Assembly: GCA_001599755.1 (NCBI GenBank)
Contig: BCHX01000003.1
Span: 744,001 to 808,000 of the forward strand
Source of the DNA: Gliomastix tumulicola
Taxonomy: Eukaryota > Ascomycota > Sordariomycetes > Hypocreales > Bionectriaceae
Length of the DNA stretch: 64,000 bases
Reading direction: 5' to 3'
How positions within the stretch are numbered: position 1 is the first letter of the stretch; each line of letters starts with the position of its first letter. Shown here one piece after another: positions 1 through 10,710 of the stretch. The notes under the pieces were generated by a model. It was given only the letters and a program-made list of their open reading frames with translations. It was not told the DNA's origin and did not search any database. The translations under genes and the position numbers were made by a program.

Positions 1-820
1 CGCCAAAGTCCACCAGCTTGATTTGGCTGAGTGCTTGGACAGAAGGCTCGATAGGCTCGACGAGATACTTTGGTATATTCTTCTCTAGGGGCGATCCGTC
101 CTTTCGCGAGATTTCTCCCGTGCTTGGAGCCTCTAGATCGTCGAGGAAGGTGGGAGAAGACGTCTCTTCTTCTGGGAGGCAAAATAGAGTGTTCCCCATG
201 TGAATATCTGCCAGGTACCTTTTAGATAACACGGAAATGTTTGAATAGCACGTCTATCCTACCGGCGTGGACTATTCCGCACGTGTGAAGGTAGTCTACA
301 GCCAAGAGCAGTTGACGAGAGACTTGTCGGGCGAGAAGGCCTCCGAGGCGATGGTTCGGGCATGACTCGGCGACGGACGATGCCTTGGGGCCTAGCATCT
401 CGGCGACAATACATAAATGCCGTCCGTTTGGTCCCTCGACATGGAATGTGTCGAGAAACTGTGAGACATGTCTGCAGCCTGGATGATGGGGGTCGCCTCG
501 ATCTCTGATCGCTCGCAGCATCACCAGCTCTCGGTTATCCTTCCCCGATTTGCTGGCGACGACGACTTTGATCGACACATGCGTTTTGGTCCTGTCCGAG
601 GAGTTAACTAGTATGTTCTTTCCACTTGTGGCCAGGGTACATGCTCGTTGTCTCGGGCTAGCCAGACTGTAGAAAAGGCTCCGAATCCCAGCTTACCCAC
701 GATCTCGTACCGTCCACCTTTGAGCTTGTCGTGGAGATGAACGGGATGGTAGCCCCCTGGAATGTACTTATCCAGACGCTCAGCCGGTACACCGATTGTG
801 TACTGAGACAGATCGACCAT
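1..820 (-). CDS. SRPK-like serine/threonine protein kinase, 5' part (cut by window edge)
   Basis: The first three exons of a protein kinase are visible: complement of 645-820, 263-591 and 1-207; the 3' end lies outside the window. The ATG at 820 gives an N-terminus with the SRPK-type lead-in (YIPGGYHPVHL, residues 19-29), a glycine loop GKLGFGAFSTVW (42-53), the ATP-binding lysine in VSIKVV (K67), the catalytic segment GIVHADIHMGN, and VDFG at the window edge. SRPK kinases phosphorylate SR-type splicing factors, and filamentous fungi carry many divergent paralogues. The catalytic loop has His where HxDxKxxN kinases have Lys, so activity is uncertain. Exon 1 joins exon 2 through a probable GC-AG intron (592-644); the second intron is 208-262 (GT-AG). 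It is divergent from the APH-fold gene, with 381 bases between the start codons. Family is confident; substrate is unknown. Confidence 0.85.
592..644 (-). other. Probable GC-AG intron in the SRPK-like kinase gene
   Basis: This 53-base intron starts GCATGT and ends GGACAG, with a TTAAC branch-like site near the acceptor. Only this join keeps the frame (phase 2) between the RDNE segment and the VSIKVV segment. The nearby GT dinucleotides put the downstream exon out of frame. Confidence 0.65.
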
Positions 821-1201
821 TGTGAAGTGTGCCAGACGGCGGTTGCGAGGGCGAGGGCGAGAGGGACAAAAGGCGACATATGCTAATGGCACCACCACAC
901 GGGATACACGGGCCACCCATGGCAACAAAAGTGAAAGACCTTGCCATCAAGATATCCTAGGACCAAAAAAGAGAAGAAAAAAAAACATACAACAGCCAGG
1001 ATTCGCTGGTCGTCACCGACCCAACTACTAGTTGGCCGCTTCTCAGCTTATCTCTGGGGGAGCGGACGGGACCCCGAGTTCTCTAAGAGCTATGGTCGTA
1101 TGTACCAGAACACCAGGACAAACTTGACTATATTCTAGGTGTCCCTATCACGCAAGCGAGGTAGGCAGGATCAACTCTGCCACTTTACATTCCCATCACA
1201 A
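821..1201. promoter_or_regulatory. Divergent intergenic region between kinase and APH-fold genes
   Basis: These 381 bases separate two divergent start codons, so they probably hold both promoters. An A-rich run lies at 964-987. I see no clear TATA box or known operator. Confidence 0.5.
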
Positions 1202-2583
1202 ATGCCTGCATCAGACAGCTCGAAAATGCTTCCAAGCACCCGCTGGTCCTCCTCCGACGGATGGAACTACAACGGGATGAAGGATCGACTGGATGCATTT
1301 CTTGCGAAGCTCGACACCTCCGTCCTGGTCCGCCATGCTAAGCAGATCCTCCAACAGACCGTCACCCTGAGCGACCCATTCTCAGCAGGCCAATACTGGG
1401 TCTGCTTTGAGATGGTCGCCCAAGACCAGCGTCTGGTCATTGCACGGGTTCGGCTGCCTCGCCATCCGGATGCGCCCGCCACGTATAGCAATGAGCATGA
1501 CCAATACCTGATCGACTGCGAAGTCGCGACTATGAAGTTTGTCAGGCAGAACCTCCCAGAAATCAAGATCCCACGCCTCTACGCCTGCGAAGCTGCTGGT
1601 TCAAGCTACGCTTCCTCTGCTGGCGCACCCTACATGCTTATAGAAGGCTTCTATGGGAACACACTCCAGGATGTCAAATTTGACATCTGCGATCTACCTG
1701 TAAGTGGTCTCCGGAAGAGATGGCATCTCCTTCTACTTATCCTCAGATGTCTACTAATATGCCCGCCCAGATCACAACTCAAGAGCACATCATAGCCCAA
1801 TGGACAAAGGCACAGGCGGAAATAGCCACCATGGCGTTTCCCTCCATTGGCTCCATCTCTTCCATTTCGGCGCACGGGGAGCCAGTTGTTGGCAGGATAG
1901 CTACCGCAGTGGCTGAAGGGCTCAGCGACCATGGCCCCTTCTCCAGCGAAGCCGCCTACTTTGGTGCTGTTGCAGATGCGGCTGTGAGCAAGCTGGATCC
2001 GTCGGATTCTGATGTGTCTTGGGTATCGTTGGGTTCCCTTGTCTTTCGTGACATTGTTCACAACACCGCACTCTATGATAAGAATGGCGGGCGATTTCCC
2101 TTGAACCACATGGATCTCGGCACACAAAACATCCTCGTTGACGATGAATTCAACTTCCTCGCCATCATCGACTGGGAATTCGCCCAGACCGCCCCTTGGT
2201 CGGCTCATCACTACCCGATGCCGTTCCCGCTTGCTGAGTCCGATGCCGAAATCGAGTGCATCCTGAACGATCCAGGTCATCTCGCGCACAAGGCTGTGTC
2301 GAGGCAGGAGTCGGCCCGCAGACTCTACGTGCAGATGTTCCGGGCGGCCGAGACCAAGCTCCGAGAGGAGGGTCGCAACGTCGAGGGCTCTTACGCGGAC
2401 GTCTTGAACGGGCCGCCGTCGAGGATATTCGCGTGCTTTACGAGGCTGGGCAGGTTGACGGTGGCGGATGAGGGTCTCGTGCGTGAGATGGTGCGGCTTG
2501 CGTTCGAATTCGACGGCGAAGGGACAAGAGAGTACCTTGACAAGATGAGAGACAGGGCACGATCAGCAGCCAGCAATCGCTAG
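1202..2583 (+). CDS. Aminoglycoside phosphotransferase (APH)-fold family protein
   Basis: Two exons (1202-1699 and 1771-2583) encode about 436 residues. The 71-base intron has GTAAGT, an ACTAAT branch site and CCCAG, and is phase 0. The catalytic motif HxDxxxxN reads HMDLGTQN at residues 279-286, followed by IIDWEFA (D at about 300), the metal-binding aspartate. This is the Pfam APH arrangement. Fungi have dozens of such proteins; most have no known substrate and few are true antibiotic kinases. The ATG at 1202 was chosen for its context (ACAAATGCC); the frame also runs upstream from a non-ATG codon. It is convergent with the glutaminyl-tRNA synthetase gene, leaving 265 bases that include a CT microsatellite. 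Family assignment is firm; substrate is unknown. Confidence 0.88.
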
Positions 2584-2656
2584 TCAGATCAAATGCAGCA
2601 GCGTATGGAACTGTAATGCCTTAGATGGTGTCTTTTCATCTCTATTCCCACAATGT

Positions 2657-2679
2657 GTTACTCTCTCTCTCTCTCTCGC
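2657..2679. repeat. CT dinucleotide microsatellite
   Basis: A short (CT)n run lies in the 3' intergenic region between the convergent APH-fold and glutaminyl-tRNA synthetase genes. Confidence 0.7.
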
Positions 2680-2848
2680 CCTTGACATGGAAAAAGGATC
2701 TCTATGTTGGCGCACTATATCTGAGGGAGAGCGGACAGTATGGCTGTTGTAGCTGACTTGTGGAGATAAGTGAACACGCCTGACCATTCTGACATTTGCA
2801 GAGCTCGACAGTACTGCAACAAGTAAGACCTTGGAACTCAAAACTACC

Positions 2849-5057
2849 TTACTGGGAGTTCTTTCCAGAGTCCTCCTTCAGCGAAACGATACGGTTCAAT
2901 ACAATCTTCTCGTCCGTGCTGTCCGGGTCAAGCGCCTACCATATAGCAAGTCAGTACAGCCACAGCGAGAGGACAAAGAATCTTGCTTACGAAATAGGCA
3001 ACGCGCAGTGCTTGGAACCGAGTACACTCGGGCCCAATGTTGTCCGGCTGCTCAGCCGCTGTCTTAGGCCAAGGTGCGCGAGAGTGTACCTCATGGATGG
3101 CATGCTCGATCATAGCCTCGGGCCAGATAGTCTCGCTCTCGGAGGCAAGATCGTTCATAAAGCCACCAGGCGCCGACCCGGGCTGGTCTGACTTGAAAAG
3201 GGGCCCGTGCAGGCGTACCTCGGCCCTGGGGGAGCCCTCGGGTACCCAGTGGATGTATGCTTTCGGCTTGTGGCGGCCGTCCCTTTCAAAGACAGCTCTA
3301 ATCTCTTTGATGGCGCCCGTTAACTCGTCCTTCTCGAACGAGACGGCTCTGATGGGATGTGGGATCCGCATCAAGCCCACGACTTGACCCGGTGCAAGGC
3401 GGAAGTAGCCCGGACTAGGAGTTTCACGAAAGTCTGATCGTTCGATGAACACCCTCTTGGTGAGGCGAATATAGCGGGAACCCATCTCAGGATCTTTAGG
3501 AGAGAAAGGAACTTCAAGGTCCTGCTCTTCAGCATCCTCGATGACGACGGGAATGGGGTCAAGAACCATCATCAGACGTGGAACGGTTGTGTCGAGGTAC
3601 CGCCGGATGGACTGCTCGAAGCGTTTCACATCGGTGAAGGCCATGGCCGTGCTAACTCCAATCTCGTAGATCAAGTCGAGAAGTGCTCCGGGAGGGACGC
3701 CTCGCCGTCTGATTGCTTTCAGGGTGTAGAGCCGTGGGTCGTCCCAGCCACGGACTATGCCCTTCTCTATCAGGCTGCGGATGTCTCGCTTGCTCATGAT
3801 TGTGCCGTTGAGGTTCAGACGCCCGTACTCGCGCTGGATAGGCTGGAAGTCCACCAGGATGCTGTTCGTGTAAGTCCATAATGATCAGTGTGTGCGAACC
3901 TGTGGTCGAGATATAGTGCTCGTCATCTTGCCGGGATATCAGAATACATACCTATTCAACCACTCGTAGCTCTCTCGGGACAGGATAAACTCGCTGGTGC
4001 ACAAGCTATGCGTAATACCCTCAAAGCTATCACACAGACAGTGCGCAAAGTCATAGGTCGAATATACCTTCCACTTTGTGCCTGTCCGGAAGTGCGGTTC
4101 CTGGTTCTTGGGTATCCGATACGCCGCGACATCCCACATCTGAGGGTTTGGATTCTCAATGTCCTGCTTCATGCGAAGCCACGCGGTCTGAGGGGCGTAT
4201 TCCCCGTTCTGCATGCCGCGGAACTTCCTGAGATTGGTGTCGACATCCTCTTCTGCATGCCCGCATCGATACCGTTTGCCGGAACCGTTCTCGCCGCCGC
4301 GCTGGAGCTTGGTCTGGGCTTCGTCGCAGTGGCACACGTAGGCCCTCTCCTTCCTGATCAGCTCCTCCGCGAGGTCGTATAGACGCTGGAAGTTGTCGGA
4401 CGTGTATGTGATCTTATACGGGGTGAATCCCAGCCAGCGGATCGTCTCCTCGATGGCGGTGAAATACTCTTCTTTCTCGGCATCCGGATTTGTGTCATCG
4501 AATCTGCGGACGCTCAGTCAGCTAAAGTTGCAGTTGAACGTCAAAGGGCACCAGGAGTATGGACCTGAGAATCTGCCAGGAGTCAGCCTAACCTCATGAA
4601 CACCAGCGATGAATGAAACACCAAACTCACTGTCTTTCCGCCGTGATATCTTGCAAATCCAAAGTTGACCGTGATCGCTTTAGCATGCCCCAACTAAAAG
4701 TCGAGTGGTCAGCGAAATATCGACCTTGCTACTGTGAGTGTTTGTTCGACTTGCATGGAGATAGCCATTCGGCTCGGGTGGGAATCTGGTCACGACCTCG
4801 TCCGAGGGTCGCAACTTGTAAACCTCGCTCAGGAAGCCCTGCTTAAACATGCAGTCCGGGTCAACGGTCGGCTGTTCCACGGCGTCTGCAGGCTTGGGCG
4901 CCGATTCACCGCGCTCTCTCGGGCCTCGGGACGAATTCGCAGCGGCTGCCGCCTTCCGGGCGCGCTTCTGTATGCGTTTCCTGAGCTCGTTCTTGGAGAC
5001 CATCTCTCCTGTCGCCTCGTCCAGCTGGAGCTTTACGGTGCTCTCCGTGTCCGCCAT
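2849..5057 (-). CDS. GLN4: Glutaminyl-tRNA synthetase, cytosolic
   Basis: Six exons (complement of 2849-2935, 2991-3861, 3952-4503, 4565-4572, 4631-4693, 4755-5057) encode about 627 residues. The enzyme attaches glutamine to tRNA-Gln in the cytosol. The class I HIGH motif appears as HLGH (residues 101-104) after PPEPNGYL. LRFDDTNPDAEKEEYF follows, then QREYGRLNL and the KMSKS-equivalent IMSKR (about 330-334), then the anticodon-binding beta-barrel region ending in LNRIVSLKED. A basic N-terminal stretch (about residues 25-45) matches eukaryotic synthetases. Splicing is unusual: intron 1 (4694-4754) is GC-AG and falls inside HLGH, exon 3 is only 8 bases, and intron 3 has a GTCCAT donor. The other introns are 4573-4630, 3862-3951 and 2936-2990. 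Every join keeps frame and restores conserved sequence. Confidence 0.95.
4565..4572 (-). other. 8-base microexon of glutaminyl-tRNA synthetase
   Basis: The bases ATTCTCAG (minus strand) lie between a GTGAGT...GGCAG intron of 58 bases and a GTCCAT...CGCAG intron of 61 bases. Both introns carry GCTGAC branch sites. Including it gives the conserved series T-I-L-R-F-D-D-T-N; skipping it loses the frame. Confidence 0.8.
4694..4754 (-). other. GC-AG intron inside the HIGH motif of glutaminyl-tRNA synthetase
   Basis: The donor is GCAAGT, the standard GC-AG form. The branch site is CGCTGAC, the acceptor TTTTAG, and the length 61 bases in phase 0. It lies between the first His and the Leu-Gly-His of HLGH. 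Confidence 0.85.
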
Positions 5058-6237
5058 CTTTGCGTGTGTGTCGTTGGCAAAGTGGTTGTGAAGGGCCGCA
5101 GTGCTTTAGAAGGCGCGTCGGTATGAAGCCGTCTGGCCAGTGCGGATGAGTCAGTGTTGGTTCATGCTGTTTTTGTTGGTCACCACCGCCAGACTACGGC
5201 CCGGAAGGACTAGGAGAGAGTGTGACCGTATCGGTCAAGCATGAGATTTAGACGGCTTAAGGCGATGTGCTTCCTCCGATTGTAAGGAGAGGCAGTTACC
5301 AGTGGGTGGTATGAACGAGTCTACTGAGATCGGGGTCATTGGTTCCGCTATGCCTGTCAGGCACAGGCTACCTGACCAACAGCATTATCACCACAAATAT
5401 GCTAATTGGACACGAATGCTTTCAAGCCCTGCCTTTCTGTATATAGCTATTTGCCAAAATAGAATCCCAAATCAGAAAGATCTTTCAAATTCAGCGAGAA
5501 ATCAAGGAAGATTTTTGGAGAACAGGGTAAGCAGCAAATATTGCTGTATTAACCCCCCACGTCTATGGTCTCTAAGGAAGGTCTCAAGCCAAGGGATTCA
5601 CTGGGAGGACATAAGGAGTATTATTTCCAGTGAAAAAAAAGAATAGTGAACTGATTGATCAGAGGACCGGGAAGACGCAAATACTTTTGTAGCTGCACTC
5701 GATTGACTGTTTTGTGGTGAGAAATTGTTGGTTATGTTCTCAGACACGGAAGATGGTTGTTGTGCGGATTGCTCGAGTGGAAGGGTTGGTTATATGTCTG
5801 CGACCACCCGTTATGCATGGCGTAGGGCACTTGACACAGGAGTAGTGCTCTCCAGGGGCGTTGAAAGCGAACAGGCAGACCCTGCTTCATAGCCGTCACT
5901 CAGAGCTAGCCATCAAACTTGGCCCAGACAATGTTATAGTCATTCTCGAGTCTATCTATTACTAACGCCCTCTATGGCCATGGTATCTAACCTCCTCTGT
6001 ATATCATGTGTCGGCATTCCTCGATGCTCGTTGGGACATTGACCGTACCCGTCTAATACCATCATGCCGTAAGTCTATCGTGGAGAAGGGTGTCATCGGA
6101 GAAGAGCAAAAGAAGCAGCGCGAAGAAAAAAGCAAATCCAAAAACGCCCAGACGGCTCGAAGGCAGCAAAAGCCAAAAGGGACTAGAGTCAACCCTATAG
6201 TACAGCAGCAAAGAATAGAAAAGGAAGAGGGCGAAAT
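5058..6237. other. Intergenic region, 1.2 kb, no gene supported
   Basis: The region lies between the start of the glutaminyl-tRNA synthetase gene and the 3' end of the next minus-strand gene. Open frames up to 114 codons occur, but none has recognisable motifs. I see nothing definite in it. Confidence 0.5.
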
Positions 6238-7311
6238 TTATGACCGCTCGAGGCTCTGCATGCAGGACTTGCGCACTTTCGTGTTGACGACGCCGCCGAC
6301 GCCAAACGCAGGCACGATACGGCATATCCTCGCCAACGCACTCGGCATCCACGCCTTGCGGATGAGCTCCCACCTGTCCCGCCACGAGACGAGCGTGGCA
6401 CCCGCAGCATCCGCGGGCGCCCCCGCCGTCACGGGGACAACGCTGCCTCCGGGACGGTTGTACATGTCGAGGCCCAGCAGGTGCAGCGGCGTAGAGATGA
6501 ACTGGACCAGGGCGGGCGCGAGGAACTGCGCACACGTGGCGCCCGCGACGTGGCGACGCATGCCCTCGGACAGACGCTCGTTGATGCGCGGGGCCAGCAG
6601 CGGCGGCACGTTGAAGCTGGCAAAGATGGTCATGCAGTCGCGGATGGTGAAGAGCGCGTAGCTGACGGGCGCGACGGGCCGGGGCACGACGCCGGGCGGG
6701 CCGAACATGCGCACGAAGACCTGGTCCTTGTACATGCAGATGCCGACGTTGGCGGCGCTGCTGGCGGCGAACTTGGCCGAGCCCGCCGTGACGGTGGACG
6801 CAGGACGGGACTGGACCGTCGCCGTGACGGTGTCGAGCGTGTTGGCCGTCAGGTACGTGCCGCCGTAGACGAGGCAGATGAGCGCGGCCGGCTTGGAGAA
6901 GAGGATGGTGTGCGGGCGGAGGAGGAGCGAGCGGAAGGATGCCTTGAGGGACTCGGTGACGGAGGCGCGGCCGGAGGCGTTCTCCATGATGGCTCTGGAA
7001 AAATAAAAAAAGTCGTCGGTTAGTATTATTGGAGACGTCGGCCGTCGTTGAGGAGAGTCCTCCTACCTGTCGATGACGGAGATCACGGGAGCCACGAGAG
7101 CACCCGCGCAGGTCGCGCTGAGGAGATCCGTCCCCAGACGCAGAGCCAGCTTGTCCGTGTTCCAGCCCTTCGGGGCGTTCCTGAGACTCGAGGTCGGCAT
7201 CGCGCGGTTCGACGTGTCTAGAGCCGGTCCGGAGGTCGGGGACGATGATGTCGGGAGAACAAGACTCGACGGCGCTGCAGCGTGGTCTGCTTCGTTCCTG
7301 ATGCTCGCCAT
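6238..7311 (-). CDS. Conserved fungal (probably mitochondrial) membrane protein of unknown function
   Basis: Two exons (complement of 6238-6994 and 7067-7311) encode about 333 residues; the 72-base intron (GTAGGA...TTCCAG) is phase 2 and restores SVIDRAIMENASGR. I recognise the pattern of a fungus-wide family without a firm name ('sequence orphan' in family databases). Visible signatures are RLGTDLLSATCAG, VISVIDR, LTANTLDT, an SYALFTIRDCMTIFASFN segment and FGVGGVVNTKVR at the C-terminus. Several hydrophobic segments of moderate length alternate with basic residues, which recalls mitochondrial inner-membrane carriers, but I see no carrier PxD/E repeat. The first 50 residues are polar and Ser/Pro-rich without a clear presequence. 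The coding sequence is very GC-rich, so other frames are open across it. Family conservation is confident; function and location are inference. Confidence 0.8.
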
Positions 7312-9558
7312 GGAAGGCGCAGGAAGGAGGGGGAGAGAGAAGAGGTCGGTGGAAGGAGCCGGTCTTCAGGGTGAGGTCATTGGAGAGCAGTCCCTGAGTC
7401 TGGTAGCCATGCAAGGCGAATCTTTAACTCCTCATTCACTACTCTAGAAGTCAACAAACAGAGAACGATGAAGACGAACAGCAACACCAAGCACGCTCAA
7501 TGATGTTGGAAGAAAGAAAAGGGAGTGACACAGGTCAGACAGCGAGCCATGGATGTTAAAGCGCGCGCGCCGGGAGTGACTGCATAATGCACTTTCGCAG
7601 AGGAAGAACGGTGATAGGTAGTAATCCGGGTAGCTGGGATAATGGAGCATTGAACCAGGTTTTGAGGAAGGATTCCGATGTCGGATCGCCCGGGAATTTG
7701 GGAGCTGGAAATAAAATCACTCGATGCTGATTGGCTGCAGCTCGCGGGTACCGCCGGTTCTGAGATTACCTGATATCGGCTTATCTGAGACCGAGACAAA
7801 TTCCGCACCTCAAGCACCGTCACGAAGTCTATAAACTGTAGGGGTTCAGGAGGAGAAAAGGCCGGAAAAGGAGCTGTCTCAGCACACCGCAGATCTGCCT
7901 GGTGGTCTCTGGTCTCTGCCCGTCTTGTTTCCCTTCCCACCGCCCTCACCGAGAGCAAAAGTCACGCCACAAACGACGGGGTTAACACGCAACGTCCGTC
8001 CAACACCCGTAAGCGAGGGCACGGCCCGCCTGCTCGAGTCGTCCCCTCCGGAGAAGCTGCTGTTTCAGGCGCAAAAGGAAACTCCCAGCCGGCCCTGACG
8101 CCGTCGTTGTCTCACCTGCCCCGGCGGCGCCTGCTCTTATCAGCCCACCGCGCGTTCCGTGTCTTCCGCTCCTTCGCCGTTTATCGGACGCCCGTGAGCT
8201 AGGGGTTGGGGACTTCTGGGCGTTCCGGGTGGATCACCGCATATTAATGCGATGTCTCGATTGCTAGTAAGGGTTAGAGTATAAGAAGGTGACGTCTAGA
8301 CGCGGCATGTGATTGATATCAGAGATTGGAGATTGTGCGAGATACGAGTGTCATCCTGAATGTCACGTGGCGTGGGCGATCAGAGTTGTCCCCAGCAACA
8401 TATATGGATGAGGAATGGGACGTTCAACTGTCAGTCTGATTCCGAGGCTGGTGATGGCATCTTGATTAGACAATCATCTAGTTGCTCCAACTCCCCATGG
8501 GGTATCGCTGGCCTGATTTGGGCCGTTGGGGTCTAGCTCTTGAACTCTGGTGCCCAGAGAGTTCTAATACTAGCATACTATCACGTCTCAGGTCAAGGAG
8601 GGAGACTGTGTCCAGTTTCGGCAAATATAGATCATTCTCTTTTGGAAAACATTCATTACTTGCGCTAGCCGTTGATAGGATGATTCGAGAGTAAAAGAAT
8701 TCAAGTAAAAACAGAGCAACTGTGTGTCACCAATGGTGTTCGTCCAATGACAGATACTGAGACAAATGGCCCGTTGAATCAATACTATGCTGTCATCTTT
8801 TGGGAGAACTTATCGGAAGTGTACACCTGTCCAATGATATGACGCCTCTTTTGCGAGTTGACTGTGTAAACATGGAGACAGCCTAGCGTACGTCATTCGC
8901 CCTAGGTGTTCGTTCAGTGTGGACTACGCGATATGCACTCCAGCTCAACGACTTGAGTTGAGCACCAAAGAAACACCCGTAGCAAGCGTGGCATATTTTC
9001 CTTCTGATTGGTCTTCACAAAAGAAGTGACACAATCTAGAAAACGTCAGGTATAGAAAGCGTCAACGCGATGACTGGTAAGGTGACGTCTGAAGGGTCGA
9101 CAGATAGTGCCTAGAAGAAGCCATTCTCTAGATTCAAACAGAAAGACCCGCCTCCATGGGGGGAAAAATATGTCTTTAAATTACTGTACTGGTCAACTGT
9201 AGTAGTTTGATATCGACAAGGTTTGGCTTGATATTTTAGGTACTCGAAGGATACGAGTATTCCGCGGACTATAAAGACGACAGATTGGTGACCAGACTGG
9301 TAACTCAGAACATTGCGTCATCAATTTCAAGCTTGAGCAGGAGACTCCTGGTGAGCTCGTATATACAAAAAGACGCCTTTCTATCTATAGAGCCTCTAAT
9401 TATGTCCAATCAGAGAGCATCGGTTTGTGACAGAGTCTCGCAAGGAGGTCCCATTTCCAGCGACACCGTCCCTTTAAATAGCGACTCAAATGGGCAGTAC
9501 ATGCTTATATATAGACGACCCAACACGGAGTAACTCGTGATTGGTCGACCTATCCACC

Positions 9559-9567
9559 TATATATAG
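9559..9567 (+). promoter_or_regulatory. TATA-box-like core promoter
   Basis: TATATATAG is followed within 60 bases by CT-rich sequence and CAAC-type elements, a common fungal core-promoter order. The nearest supported start codon on this strand is 1.15 kb downstream (10711), so it may drive a long leader, a non-coding transcript or an unrecognised small gene. Confidence 0.3.
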
Positions 9568-9945
9568 TATATCACGCAATCTCTGCAGTCGAAGCACTGC
9601 AACGCACTCTCTACCCGCAACAACCTGTCAGTTCCCTCCTCAGCCCCACCAGAGCTCCCCGTTGCTGCAAGACTGAGGCAACTCCCAACTCCTAGCTACC
9701 TTTTCTCACCTAGTTCGCACGTCCGTGCCGCATCAGAGTGGGATGGGAGACGGGACGAACAGACAGATCAGCAAACTGAAAAGCGACGCAACGTCACCAC
9801 CGCGATTCGATTCCCGCCTTCCTATACGAAGAACAAGGGGGACTGGCCTTTTTTTTTTCTCTTGGCGTAAGCAGACATCGCATCTCGCGCTTAGCAATCA
9901 GCAGGACAGCATGGTCAGAAAACCCTGATCGGCACGATACCCTTT

Positions 9946-9984
9946 GGAGGGGAAGGGAGGGGAGGGGAGGAGGGGGGAGGAGGG
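9946..9984 (+). repeat. G-rich polypurine tract
   Basis: Thirty-nine uninterrupted purines contain several runs of three or more G, so a G-quadruplex could form on this strand. Confidence 0.6.
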
Positions 9985-10102
9985 CACGCCATGACAAACG
10001 CAGGGGACCTTTTGAGCCAAGCTGGGTGATCCCGGCAGATAAGAAGAAGGTGGCATCAGATGAGACAAAAAGGACAATGAGAGAGGAGAAGAAGAGATGT
10101 GC

Positions 10103-10121
10103 CTATTGTGTGTGTGTGTGT
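10103..10121. repeat. GT dinucleotide microsatellite
   Basis: A short (GT)n run lies upstream of the S9 peptidase gene. Confidence 0.7.
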
Positions 10122-10557
10122 GTCTACCCTGGCCCCCATGGCACGTGGAAGCATGTCAGATTTGCTCGCAGCTAGACAGCTCCGCCGTCATCCTGGTGCT
10201 CACCCGTGATGGTCATAGCTCCTTTCTCAAAGCGGCAAACGGGACTGAAGGTCAGGTCAGGTCAGATCCCCGGGCCACGAGACCCCCTCACGGACATCAG
10301 ATTTCGGCGGCGACCACAGATGGACGGAGCTGGATGACGGCCCCCAAAGAAACGTTCCCATCACACTCGCCAACACAAAGCTGAAATGGCTCTCTTTCAA
10401 ACGTTCCCAGCGAGAGGGGGTGGAGAAGGGGAGACATTTGATTGTGACGGACGCGGACTAGTGCTTACCTTGCGGGGAGGGGGCAAGGGACGCAGCCATG
10501 GGAAGGCATCGTGTGCAGCTCTGTTGGACCGGGGGAGGGAGCGAGGGGGAGGGGAGC

Positions 10558-10618
10558 GGAGGAGGAGGAGGAGGAAGAGGAGGAGGAGGGAGGGGAGGGG
10601 AGGGGAAAAGAAGAAGGG
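10558..10618 (+). repeat. 61-base uninterrupted polypurine (GGA-rich) tract in the peptidase leader
   Basis: The tract contains only A and G and includes GGAGGAGGA and GGGGAGGGGAGGGG blocks. It ends 92 bases before the ATG of the S9 peptidase. Such tracts can form triplexes or G-quadruplexes and are frequent in fungal promoters and leaders. Confidence 0.7.
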
Positions 10619-10710
10619 CAAGGGGGATAAATATCTCTCTGTTGGGTATGGATCTGACTCTCTCCCCTGAGAGAGAACAGAAGGGACGCTGCTGGTATTT
10701 GAGTGCCACA

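Larger units (their letters stand above)
7312..10710. other. Gene-poor interval, 3.4 kb
   Basis: No supported gene lies here. Contents are a GC-rich start (a GCGCGCGCGCC run near 7562), an A+T-richer middle (about 8200-9500), a core-promoter-like site near 9559, a GT repeat near 10108 and two polypurine tracts. Open frames are short (under 155 codons) and carry no family motif. Confidence 0.5.

Noticed and set aside
1139..1201. Upstream extension of the APH-fold protein
   Set aside because: The extension starts at GTG, not ATG. The ATG at 1202 has the better context.
5302..5646. 114-codon open frame between two genes
   Set aside because: No recognisable motif, ordinary intergenic composition and no conserved signal.
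6062..7414. 450-codon open frame on the minus strand across the conserved membrane-protein gene
   Set aside because: It is Arg/Ala/Pro-rich, a typical GC-driven open frame in another phase. The true gene is in the frame that keeps family motifs and a clean intron.
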